Part shown: positions 1-11,900 of the stretch, one piece after another
How the letters are laid out: every line of letters begins with the position of its first letter
How positions within the stretch are numbered: position 1 is the first letter of the stretch
DNA from: Jacaranda mimosifolia
Taxonomy: Eukaryota; Streptophyta; Magnoliopsida; Lamiales; Bignoniaceae
NCBI GenBank assembly: GCA_018894105.1
Contig: CM032121.1
Coordinates: 3,643,007-3,707,006 of the forward strand
Reading direction: 5' to 3'
DNA length: 64,000 nt
The notes under the pieces: model-generated
What the model saw: the letters and a program-made list of their open reading frames with translations, nothing else
Told to the model about the DNA's origin: nothing
Databases searched by the model: none
Made by a program: the position numbers and the translations under genes

Positions 1-1094
1 AAACACTTCAACACAAATACATTAATTATCTGATGTGGGCTAAGATAAACGAACTACCAATGGAAACCCAATTCACCACCCTAATAAACAATATGATTTG
101 GGTGGATTGAGCCAAGTAAATAAAGTCATTTGAACCTAATCAACCATTGTTTCATTATTATAAATATTTCTAAATTTGACATTGTGAGGTACATAATATT
201 TATTATTCAAATACTTTTTTTGCATATTATCATCTCTCATTAATACAATAACAACTTGCGTGCTAGAGGATTTTCACCATTAAATTCTTGGTTCCCCAAA
301 GACATTTGAGTCTGAATTAAAAGTGAAGCTTCTCGTACTCATATTACATCAGAAGATTCAGAACCAGAGTCAATAGTAGCAAAAACATGAGTTTCGGTCA
401 AATAAATTATATTTTCTAATAAATATTAAATGGAGTATTTATAGAAGAGGATATGTATATTGTACCCTTAGAGGTGGTCTTTATGTCCATTTAGGCTCAA
501 ATAATTATCATGCAACATCGGGCAAATATTATTTTCTTACCAGCCCTATTATGATCTTGTGGGCTTTGCAAAGATGCATCATACTTGGAAGCCCAAATGT
601 TAAAAACAGTTGAACTAGAGTAGTGCTGTTTGTTGAGCATCAAATTGTGCTTCATATATATTAATTGGGCTTTGAAAAATCCAAGCTGGTTAAAGATTGT
701 GTACTCATCTCAATAGATATATTAATGACATAAAAATGTAAAGCAAATATTGAGTGCGTGCATATTTTAATACATAAATTTCTAGTCATAAAAATTTACA
801 TAAGATAAATTTAAGTTTAATATGTAATTTGCCCCATACTTGAAATCATAGTTTTTTTACTAATCTATTTTGAATTTAACTAAAAGCTAACTAATTAATA
901 AAACTTGCGATCAAATGAATAACAGACTCTGCTGAAGGCTATTGCGTATGTATGTATGTTATCAGGGGCCATTCTTTTTAAGTTTATAAAAAAAATTTGA
1001 AGGTTTTATTAGCAGATGGGATAAATTGATACCAAGTCCTGTAGTACAAGAAAATAAAATGAATTTAACCCTTTTATTTTAATCTTTATATATC
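1..1094. other. AT-rich spacer, no gene recognised
   Basis: No open frame or RNA gene stands out. Short stretches such as 540-680, with repeated 'GGGCTT' and 'AAGCCCA' words, look like eroded transposon sequence, but no ends could be defined. Confidence 0.5.
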
Positions 1095-1109
1095 TCCTTA
1101 TTTGACTTT

Positions 1110-1202
1110 TGAATTCCTCCTGTATGTTATACAGTTCAAACCTATGACTTCACACTTTATGTGTAAGACTTATACCACTAGGTCAACTGGCCACTCAGCA
1201 AG
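1110..1202 (-). repeat. tRNA-derived SINE fragment
   Basis: Read on the minus strand, the segment has an A-box-like word (GACCTAGTGGTATAAGTC) followed about 35 bases later by a B-box-like word (GTCATAGGTTTGAACTG), the internal polymerase III promoter layout of a tRNA-related SINE. Similar segments occur near 5.9, 18.5, 25.2, 30.0 and 56.5 kb. The 3' body is eroded. Confidence 0.55.
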
Positions 1203-1459
1203 TACAAACTTCAAAGTGGAGAAAATAATGATATAAACAAGGTTTCATTTATTGCAGGCATTAATGTAAAATAGTTGTTGAGAGGATAAACCACACACCA
1301 CACAAATCACATAGCAGAGTTCTTATATTTAAACTATTTGTTATCCCAACAAAAGGGAAAAAAAAGCTTATTATAGCATATTAGTTGCCAGATGAAGATG
1401 GAAAATAAAATCAGCTTCAAGTCTTTGTTCCTCTTCCAACTGGCCCCATTTGTACTCTT

Positions 1460-4400
1460 TCACTGCAAAACAATGTTGAAGATTTACAATTAGGTAAGTT
1501 TCTTGTTTTTTACAACCACATTAAAAACATAGAAAAATAAACACAAAAACATAGAGGCATAAGACACACACACACACACACATACATACATATAAATATA
1601 TATATTATATTTAAGCTATATAACATGGTTTATAAAACCTTGAAACCAATGTAAGGATTGTCTGCATCGGCAGGTGGCGGCGGTGGTGGCGACGATGACG
1701 AGGGTAACACAGCTCCCTGTTGCATTTCTTGATTTGTTGGGAAAATGCCCTATTGAAGTAGAAGAAAGAATACAAATCATTCCAGGGGAAAACTAAAATC
1801 ATGCATTTATTCATGTATATTTGATCGATAGGATAGATAATAAATAAGAAAAATAACAATAAAACATAGGATATATATAATCATTATCTATATGGTGTAT
1901 ATGACTTACAGGAGTACTTATGTTGTACTGCAAATTAAATGGAAATGCCAAGCGATGATCAATTGCTATTGGACGACCATCTGGTGCTACCCTCTATTGC
2001 ATGTATCAGAATTAGTCATGGAGAAATTCTATTATTGAAAATTTGCACCAATTTTTTATTTTTTTTAGATTTTTGTATATATATATATATTATGTATAAT
2101 ACTCACCACTTGATTTATGTTCTGCATATTCACTGGATAGATTGGATGAGTAGGAATCCCTGGGTGTGGAAAAGGAACATAGCCTCCAGGATGGTATGGT
2201 AGTGAAAGTGGAGCCTCCTAAAATTGTCAGAATTAGCAATTAATTACACAAATAATTCATGATCAAGAAGGTTAAAAGATTTATGATTAGTATAATGATA
2301 AAGATTTGGATAGAGAAAGTAATTAAAAATAATATATTCTAAAATGGGGGGAGAAATTAAAAAAGAAAAGATAACCTGATGAATTTCCATAGGAACAATA
2401 TCCTTGAGAAAGGATAAGAGGTCCTCATCCCTTATTGCATTGGCGACATCGTTGCGTTGCAATGTTCTACGCTTATTTTGTTGAGTGTGCATCCATGCGC
2501 GTAGAGTTAATTCCATAATGAACATTTCGCAGGCTTTAGCAAACACCACTGGAGTATCAGCACTGATCATCTGGTCAATAATTTGCAAACAATATTAAGT
2601 AAGAAATGATGGAATGAAATACTTATTTATAAAGTCCAAAATAAGGATTGTGAATTGTGATTAATTGGTCTACAACAATCTAAGAAGATCATTGGAAATA
2701 AGAATTGTGTCTACATGGAAATAATTTGTTGAATTGAAATTAGGGGATGTAAACGAGTAGAGCTAGCTCGCGAGCCTCACGCTGAGTTCGAGCCTCGATC
2801 AACTCGAAATTCAATTATTTCAAATTCGAATCGAGCTGAATTGAGCTCAATTTTTATTTCAAGACATTTTTAATCCATCTATATCTAGGCTGAAAGCTCG
2901 CGAGCCGGTATATAGTTAAATATTAAATTTTATTTTATTAGTAAATATTTATTATATTACTATCATTTTATTTCTAGTTTGTACTAAAATTCGAGCTTGA
3001 GCTCGAACTAACAACTGTTTCAAACTTATTATTACACATGAACAGTAAAGAATTTTTCCCCCTATTTTAAATGATATGACTTTGTGTTTATATTGAAAGT
3101 TTTCTATTTTATTTTTTCATTATATTCAAGATCCAATAGTAATCATCTGGATTTGTTAGTACAAAGTAAAAATGGATATGCTATCTGATAACCAATTAAT
3201 TATATTCACATTCATAAACTTCACATTGCAAAGAAATATCAAATGTCAACCAATCGTTTTCACAATGATAAAACATAAATAAAGAATAAAAGAATAAGAA
3301 AAACATCATGCTCTTGAAATTCAAAACATTACATGCTTTTGTTTTGGTAATAAATAGTTATTTCCAATTATAACATTTACATAAATAAACAATAGTAAAG
3401 AAATTAAAGCATAATTTTCATGTTCTTTAAATTCAAACTTTACACATCCATCTTCTTTGATAAGAAAAGTTGTGAGTAATTATAATTACAATATCACTTT
3501 GGTTCTAGCATCAAGGTATTCATAAACATGACATTTTGTATAGTAACAATTATCTACATTGTTTTCTAGGATTCAGATGTGTAGAAAATTAAATACGATA
3601 CCTAATTAAGGTTTCAAATAATCTTTAGATTACAATAATAACAAATGTTGATGCTAATCTTAGTATATGGTATATGTGATAACATGCTCCACTGGTTTAT
3701 ATTATTATAGGACTAAACATGTTCTAAAAAACATAGTTATCAAATTGTTCCATCTTTGTTTTTATGCAACTAAATTCAATTGATCATAAAAACATGTTTT
3801 TCATTGCCATGACTTGCTTTATGTTTCTATGAACATTTTTGCAGCAACACATCTATGCACATTTATTTATTTGTACACACATACTTTTACTCAATTATTT
3901 GAATATTTTAATGAAATAAATATGGTCAAATAATAAATATATCTTTACTTTATTGCAAATTACATAATATTTTAAGGTAAATAAAACATGTAACATAAAC
4001 ACACCTTAACTTGTTCATCAGATTTCATTACTTTCTTTATCCGAGCTAATGGGAGAGTATGTTGGCCACGAACATCTACAAAATAGTGGCAAAATTGAAT
4101 TGGTATCGAGTAATAAATAATGATAACAATGTGAACAAATTTTAATTTTTTGTCCAACAATGAAATGAAAGCATTGTTATCATTTATTATCCAAACAATA
4201 TGAAAATGAATAATGGAAACAAGACCTTTACTAGTATACTTTTTATTACAAAGCTGAGTGATCATTTGGAAATAATTTTTCTTTTCCCATACAAGGAAAA
4301 AATGAAAATATTATGTGCAAACTAAAAACAATATCATGCATTGCATATTTTGAGCAAAAATTGATCAACAAAAGAAACTATATATGTATTCCAAGACATC

Positions 4401-4889
4401 AAGTAGGGACAAGAAAAATTACCACTTGGAGCCTCGAATATTTCCGCCATTCTATCTCTCCAAAAAGTTTGCATGTTTTGCTTCAGTTGATTTGCAAAAC
4501 ATGAACTTCTAACCTCTTCTATCTGCAAACATATTCGTAATTTATTATATAAGAAAAAAAATAGCAACACAAAAATCCATTTCTTTTCCCTTATGTTGAT
4601 CAAATTTTCGTTAATAAATGGGAATAAATTTCAGATCTGCACGAATAGAGAACGGTTTAAATGATTACGTGTCAGTAATTTTACCGCATAACATAGATGC
4701 CGGCATCGATGTAAATTTCAAATCTACATTAAATAAATAATTAAAGTGATTAATTACCTGTTGGTTACCATGGAACACAAATGATTGCATCGGCATAAAA
4801 TCATGCATTTGCAAAGGTGGTACAGATGTAGATGAGAACTGCTTTGGCTGATTGAAGTCCATGATGCTTTTCTCCGGATGATTGTTCAT
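1460..4889 (-). CDS. NF-YC: NF-YC-like CCAAT-factor subunit (proximal copy)
   Basis: Encodes subunit C of the nuclear trimeric CCAAT-binding factor NF-Y, which pairs with NF-YB through a histone fold. Coding exons on the minus strand, all with GT-AG borders and matching phases: 4758-4889, 4423-4522, 4005-4075, 2376-2570, 2107-2217, 1910-1993 and 1639-1749. The stop TGA (1460-1462) is the first codon of the last exon, giving 268 aa. Core motifs seen: FWRDRM (~64-69), LPLARIKK (85-92), FAKACEMFI (111-119), NKRRTLQ (133-139), FLKDIVP (155-161). A proline-rich tail follows (PTHPIYP, then [10 protein letters not shown]). The first ATG was chosen because the distal copy starts identically (MNNHPEK). 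Many plant NF-YC genes have no intron in the coding region, so an interrupted histone fold is notable. 3' UTR sequence (about 1235-1459) and about 200 bp upstream of the ATG are shared with the copy at 8905-16032, so the whole gene was duplicated. Exon borders are inferred. Confidence 0.85.
2743..3035. mobile_element. Truncated hAT-like MITE end inside NF-YC intron
   Basis: The segment begins TAGGGGATGTAAACGAG and continues with inverted GAGCTCGA-type words. This matches the left end of the complete element at 55226-55677 (TAGAGGTGTAAATG). No right end (TTTACACCCCTA) is present, so the copy is truncated or heavily eroded. It lies in the 1.4-kb intron of the proximal NF-YC gene. Confidence 0.45.
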
Positions 4890-5104
4890 GTTCAAGAAGA
4901 GAACATAAATAAAATAAGAATGAATAAAGTGCTTAATTATAAATACTCACACACCATAAGGAGAAAAATGAGCATTAAATTGGGCATAATCTTCACATAA
5001 ATTGTACATAATCTTCACATAAATTTTACCTAATTGTAACATCAGCATACAGGTAGGATTAGAGAAAGAAAGTTACCAACCATACAAATGTGCAGGTAGA
5101 TATA
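4890..5104 (-). promoter_or_regulatory. Conserved upstream region of proximal NF-YC
   Basis: Shares blocks with the region upstream of the distal copy (16033-16250), such as GAGCATTAAATTGGG and GGCATACAGGTAGGATTA on the plus strand. These are probably 5' UTR and promoter carried along in the gene duplication. No TATA box is clear enough to fix a transcription start. Confidence 0.45.
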
Positions 5105-5904
5105 ATTAATGCATACAATCTCTTCCAGAACTATTACTGGAGATTTGTTATAGACTCATCAATACTAACAACTGTCATTTCTTGTCTATGCCTCCTTTCT
5201 GTTTTGCTATTTTGGTTTTAATGTATTAAGTTATTAGAGCCTCAAAACTATTCGTTATTATTTAGGTTAATTATTGAAGTTGATTGTCATTCGTTTCAAA
5301 TGCAAATGCAAGTCAATTAATTTCAACTGTTTAAAGGGTTTTAAGGTTATAATAAAATATTAGTTCAATCACTATCGGAAATTTTACCATGTTATCTGTT
5401 GAGGAAGTGAAGTCGTAATATTGTGAAACTTTTGTAAATCGATTACATCAATATCCTTCAATGAAAAGTTTACTGGAGTCTAGAAGTAATATTCAATAAA
5501 ATATTTTTCAATTTTGTACTGCATTCCTAGTGTCATTTTTAAATATCGATCTTAATTGAACACAGAGTTTTAGATCAGAGAACTATTGTGCATGGTGCAT
5601 TACTACTCTAAAAAATAATGACTGGGAGTTAGCAATGTTGTGTCATTTTTTTCCGACATTTGATAATTTTAAGAAAATAATTTTTTTTTGTAGAAAATAG
5701 GGTGTTGTTTTGAGACGTCCCAACAAAATATGGTGATAAATGTTTTTCATTTATGATTGCAGTTATATTTATGATTTTAAAGCGTTTAATCATAACCAAA
5801 TGTCAATTAATTCTATCTTTATCTTTGCTAACGACTTGGTTAAAGTTAACCCATGTTTATAAATAATATACAAATGACTTCTCTTTTTTTTATTTTTTTA
5901 TATA

Positions 5905-6006
5905 TATGCACAAATGCTCATACCAAGGATTCGTTAAGATTTAAACCCAAATTTCACACTTATTTATGCGAAGATAATATCACTAGACTACCTCGCCACT
6001 TGACAT
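5905..6006 (-). repeat. tRNA-derived SINE fragment (eroded)
   Basis: The minus strand reads AGTGGCGAGGTAGTCTAGTG, then a spacer, then GTGTGAAATTTGGGTTTAAATC. This is the same A-box/B-box order as the SINE at 1110-1202, but diverged. Confidence 0.45.
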
Positions 6007-6204
6007 GACTTCTATTGTGACCGAAAAGTTCATTGCTACTTATATCAAGGAAAGGAATTGTGAAGCACTACCTAATGATTTACTAATTCCTATAAATGCT
6101 ATTTTATATTGATTTTGGTTAACCAAAGTAAGTTCAAATATTTTACGAAGTAACCTATACTATTATATACATGTGCGTGTGTGTGTGTTTGTATAAGAAG
6201 GTGA

Positions 6205-8170
6205 CCTATTGATTATAATTTATAATTTTGACCAAACCTTGAATTTTTAAATTTTAAACTTTTTTTAGTTAGAATTTAGATAATTTCATTGTTTCTTTAA
6301 CATTATTTGTAAATTTCTTAGATTTCTAATCATCAAAATATGTCAACTAACCAAATCTAATGACCTTTTAATATATTTAAGACATTAGTAGACATACAAA
6401 TTTATACTATATATTATAAATAGGAAGGGATTTGGCTTTAATTATATAATTTTGATTAAATTTTAAAATTTTCAAAATTTAAAATAATCTAATTAGATCC
6501 TTTTAGGATCATTTTATTAGTTCCTTAACATTAGCAAGGATTTTTCTTGGTTTTCTCAAATCATTAAAATGTACCAACTACCAAAATTTAATGACTAAAT
6601 TTTGAATTTTTTTAAGTAAATTTTTTTTTTCTATTTAGATTCATATCATTTTTTTAAATATTATAAGTTTTGACTTTCTTGATTTACAAGTTATTAGAAT
6701 ATGACAACTTACCAAAATTAATAATTTTGAAGACATTCTTAAATTATAGCTAGCCACTCTCAATTCTCACACTTATTATCTATATACTATATAGAAAAGG
6801 ATTTCCCTTTACCACACTTGCTTAATTTTTACTAAATTATGAATTCTTAGAGGCCGTTTGGTTTCATTTTCTAGTGAAAATGCATAGTAAAAAGTTAGTT
6901 AGAATAGTTGTTGTAGAAAATGAAGCTTTATTTGGATGTGTTGTAGAAAATTATAGATTTATATAGGTGTGAAAATTAGATGTATTTGGATGTTGGATGA
7001 TTTTGTATCAAAAGTTGTGTAGTTTTTGAATTTGAATTGATGATGTAACATGTGATTGTTTGAAAAAATAATATTATAATTTGAATTTGAATTTAAATTT
7101 AAATTTATAATATTTTTGTTGTGAATGGTGTATGAGAAGTATTGGGAAGATAAAAAATGATTAAGGCAATGATAGGGCCTAGGCGTTGAAAAATGGATGA
7201 AAATGGAGAGAAAATATAATAAAGAATGTTTTGAAAATGAAAATATTTGAGAAAATAGTATAAATAGTAATAGTTTTCTGTTTTCATTTTCAGGAGAAAA
7301 TGAAAATGACTTTTGAAAATGAAAACAAACGGCCCATTAGAGTTCAAATTTTTTTTTAATTGTTTAGAATAATTTCCTTAGTTTTTTAGCATATTTGTTT
7401 CTTAGTTTTGTAAATCCTCAAAATATGTCAACTATCTAAATTTAATATCCTTTTAATAAATTCATTGAATATATCCACAGACATGTATAAATCTATGCTA
7501 TTATATAAAGATTTCTTTTGACCATGATATATATGTTGACTAAATTATGAATTTTTAGAATTTAGATTTTCTTTAACTGTTTAGAAATTAGAATAGGTTC
7601 ATTAGTTACTTAACGTTGTTGTGGATTTCTTGGTTTCCTAAATCATCAATATACATTCACACTTATGAATACTTATTAATCAAATCTAATGAATTGTTAG
7701 TACAACTCATTCACAAATATGTATGCTATGATATATATATATATATATATGTAGAAAGTGAAACATTTTAACCATAGTTTTATAATTTTGACCAACTTTC
7801 TTCGATATTTCAATTTTTTTATTATTTAGATTAATTTAATTATTTGCTTTTACATTAGTTGTGAATTTCTTGATTTACTTTTTAGTATATTCTTATCTCC
7901 ATTCCCTCAAACATGAATCTCTACATTATCTATAGGTAGGAGGTTTATTTACCACAATTGTATAACATGGACCAAATTATAATTTTTTTTAAAATTAATT
8001 TTTTTTTAATTTTGCAATTATTTTATCAATTTCTTAGCATTAGTTGTGAAGTTTTTTTATTTTTACTTAAATTCGATGGCCTATTAATATATTCTTCAAA
8101 TTTCACATACATTTTATTAACTCACTCATTCATTGTAACTCATCTATTCATGCGCCATGATATCCTTTCG
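6205..8170. repeat. Degenerate ~200-240 bp tandem repeat array
   Basis: Diverged copies of one AT-rich unit follow one another, starting near 6205, 6425, 6630, 6790, 7510, 7750 and 7940. Each has the same order of words: ATAATTTTGACCAAA, GAATTTTTAGAATTTAGAT, TTAACATTAGTTGTGAATTTC, AAATCATCAAAATATGTC, CCAAATCTAATGAC and a TATA-rich end. The array fills most of the spacer between the two NF-YC genes and is split by a MITE (6850-7336). No coding capacity is seen. Confidence 0.6.
6850..7336. mobile_element. MITE, GGCCGTTTG termini, TTA target site
   Basis: Terminal inverted repeats GAGGCCGTTTGGTTTCATTT and, as reverse complement of the right end, TGGGCCGTTTGTTTTCATTT. TTA lies on both sides (6847-6849 and 7337-7339), as expected for a PIF/Harbinger-type insertion. 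It interrupts one unit of the surrounding tandem array. Related elements lie at 22954-23281, 41238-41662, 43945-44338, 44341-44766 and 45886-46217. Confidence 0.65.
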
Positions 8171-8904
8171 ACTTCTCTTGTATGTTGTACTTAAATATCA
8201 TGAAGTGAACTTTCAAATTCTAATTTATTTGTCCATTTACAATTGTTTCTAGGAGTTATATTCGTAGTTTCAATGTTGTTAGGATCAAATGCTTGCTACT
8301 AAATCAAAAGCTATAGTTGTAACTAGCATAAGCATAATTTTATTTTCTTATACATTTAGCAGTGCAAAGCACCATATACGGTTACAGTCGGTTTGAGGTG
8401 GTTGCGCCCCATAAGCGCCATGGGTTAGGCGGTTAGCCCCCGAGTCAAAAGATGATACGGACAATAAAATCCAACAAATTCAAAAGACTTAGCTTCTTTC
8501 CCATAATTAAACACAACATGCCAATTAACACTAAGAAGAAATCATGCATAATTCCTAATTTTTTGAATAAAATTCCCAAGTATTTGTAAAAGGATCTAAT
8601 AATGAGCTTTGTTAGTATTGTAGAAAAAAGACACAAATAATCAAGAAAAAATAAAAAAGACAATTCGAATAATGACAAACGGACAAGGTTTCATTGCAGT
8701 AATCAATGTAAAATAGTTGCTGATAGACAAACCACACATCTGAAACAAAGCAAAGTACTTAGTCCTTAAAACAATATACTTAAACTATTTGTTTATGCAA
8801 AGGGAAGACAAGTTTATTATAATAGAATAACTTTAGAGGAAGATAGACAATAGAATTAGCTCCAAGCCTCTTCCCCTCTTTCACCTGGCCCCATTTGCAC
8901 TCTT

Positions 8905-11900
8905 TTACTGGAAAAAATCCTGAAAGATTTATAATCAGGTTACTTCGTGTTGTTTACAACCATAAATAAATACATAAGTAAACAAAAAACATATAAAGGC
9001 ACACTACATTAACAAGGAACAAAAAATAAAAAGGTATATGCTATGAAAAAGTTTCTATGAAATTAATTTCATAACTATGGCTATAAATTTTTATAGCAAA
9101 TGCAATTTTAGAAAAGAAGCAACAAGAATATCTAGCTATCAAACCGTAGTTTTGTTCATTGGAAATGCTACATATTAGCTATACATTACCTACAGGAAAA
9201 TCAATGCATTGGTCATAGCAAGGATTAACTAAGAGAGAATCTACTTCAAATTTAACTACATCAGTTTTTTAGCTAAAGTTACGATTTTTTTTATAGTGGC
9301 ATAACATATACGAACTATTTGCAAATTCCAAGGAAATGGAAACTAGATCTAGATCTCATAATCCATGGTTTATTTCTTTTTGAATAATGTAGAATGATGA
9401 AATAAGTTTATTTCGCATCTTCACTATTAACGAACATAAATAATACATATATATATATATATTATGAGTATCAATTTGGGTTAGAATCCATAAGCTCAAC
9501 CCAATATACATGGTTTTGGGTTGGGTTGGAATGTGGGTTGGGTTGGGCTCAACATTTCAGAAATGGGTTTTAAATGGGTTGTATCAAATTTGGGTTCAAA
9601 ATAAGTTTTAAATTGATTCAAAATAGATCCATTCAAAAAAATTAATTAATTTAATAAATTATCTCATTATGTTGTAAAATTGTATATTAAATAGAGTGTA
9701 GAGGGCATAATAATATTATTAAAGTCTTTTGAATTGCTTTTTTGAAATAAGTAAATTAAATTATTTTTTTTATTTTTTATTGGAACCATTTCAAATTCAA
9801 TCCAACCCACAATTCAATTTATTTTGAACTCAACTCATATAAACCCAACCCAAACCCAACCCAACCCAACCCACCCATTTGCCAGTATTATATATATATA
9901 TCATACTCGAGCTATATAATAGGACTTATCAAACCTTGAAAGCAATGTAAGGATTGTCTGCATTCGCAGAAGGTGATGGTGGTGGTGGTGGAAACACAGG
10001 GCCTTGTTGCATTTCTGGATTTGGTGAGATGAAAGCCTATTGAAGTAGAAGAAATAACACAAGTCACACCATAGGAAAATTTTAGATACATTTTAATATA
10101 GGATAATATATAAGATAAAAACTCTAATAAAATACACTATAATCACTCACATATCCCAATGAAGTTCTGGTGGTATATAGCAAAAAAAAATCATCAAAAA
10201 GACCGATAGATAATTTAATAAAATGTAAAAATTTAGATGGGTTACTTAAGCCTAATGGGTTTAATCCCACCAAGGACTCAATCAATATAAATATCAACAT
10301 TCCATAGTTAAAAATGGCATCGAAAAATTTATTTTTGGACTTAAGCAATATCTCTAAACATGCACGTTCTTGAAGCAAAAGCCCACAACTGAATAATTTG
10401 AAAATATCTCATAACTAATTTCGTGCAACATCACACATATACATTATTTACATGGTTTTATATGATCATTTGCAGGACTCAAAATGTAATGCAAATTTCC
10501 TAATCCATTGTTTATTTCCTCTTTAGAAAAATGTAGAATGAAGAAATAAGTATAAGCCTATAAGGTGTATCTTCATTATCAAAACATATATGCATACATA
10601 CAAATATCATACTTAAGCTATACAAAAGGGTTTATCAAACCTTGAAAGCACTGTGAGAATTTTCTGCATTCATAGGAGCCGATGGCGGCATTGGTGGTGA
10701 TGGTGGTGAAAACAGTACTGGTTCTTGTTGCATTTCTTGGCTTGTCGGGAAAAAGGCCTAATGAATTTGAAGAAATAAATTAACTTATGCATTCATTCAT
10801 GTATGTTTCAATAGTATAATATACATAAGATAAAAAATAATAATAAAATATGCTACATGTTCATTCTTTATATGGTTCTATATATAACTTATAGGGCATA
10901 TGTTGTACTGCAAATTTCCTGATCCCATTGTATATTTTTTCCTTTGGAAAATGTAGAATGAATAAGTTCACTGTGCATCTTCACTATAAGAACATATATA
11001 TATATATATATAGATATCATACATAAGTCATATAATAAGGTTTAACAAACCTTGAAAATACTGTAAGGATCGTCTGAATTAACAAGTGGTGACAGCGGTG
11101 TTGGTAGTGGTGATGCTGGAAACACAGGTCCCTGTTGCATTTTTGAATTTGTTCAGAAAATAAGTCTTTAGAAGAAATAACATAAGTTATACAATAGAAA
11201 AAGTAAAGGAAAATTGCATTTCTCGTCTTATAACTTTGTTTACTTTATAATCTCATTCTACGTATTGTAAAATTGCACTTTCTAGTCTGTATGTATTTAT
11301 CAAGAATTTATCACATTTAGCCTGATTTTCGTCAAAGCTTCAAAAATTGATCGAAAAAGCTGAGCTGATATGCAGGAGCGAGTCCAGTTTAGTGATTTTT
11401 GCCTTGCCTTGGAGACACGTCATCTCAACTTTTCTATCAATTTTTGGAGCTTTGATGGAAACTGGGCTAAATATGATAAATTTCTAATACATGCAGGACT
11501 AGAGTTACAATTTTATAAGTCATAGTACAAAATTGAGAATGACCAAAATTACAGGACGAAAAATTACAATTTTTTCAGTAAAGTAATCTCATGCGTCCAT
11601 TTAAATATATTTGAATAGGATAATACATAAGATAAAAATGATAACAAAATATACCGAATATAGTTCATTATTTATATGGTTTATATGACTTACAGTTACT
11701 GGAGTTGGAGTTATGTTATACTGCAAATTAACTGGAAAGGCCGAGCGATGATCGCTTGCCATTGAAAGACCATCCTATTGCATGTACCAGATAAGATAAA
11801 TTAAACTTAATTAATCATGCAAAAGTTCTATTATTGTTAACAAACTAGATAAAAAAATTTGGAGGATTTACTTTTTAGTATTTATGTTTTTATACTCACC

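Noticed and set aside
1375..1459. Extra C-terminal coding exon of proximal NF-YC (frame EYKWGQLEEEQRLEAD)
   Set aside because: The phase carried from exon 1639-1749 puts TGA first. The distal copy likewise gives TAA at the same place, so this is read as 3' UTR.
9840..9885. Interstitial telomere repeat
   Set aside because: The unit is CCCAAC or CCAAC, not CCCTAAA, and it pairs with the inverted words at 9525-9550.
10124..10378. 84-codon minus-strand frame
   Set aside because: Overlaps the dispersed repeat at 10235-10400 inside an NF-YC intron, with no conserved motif.
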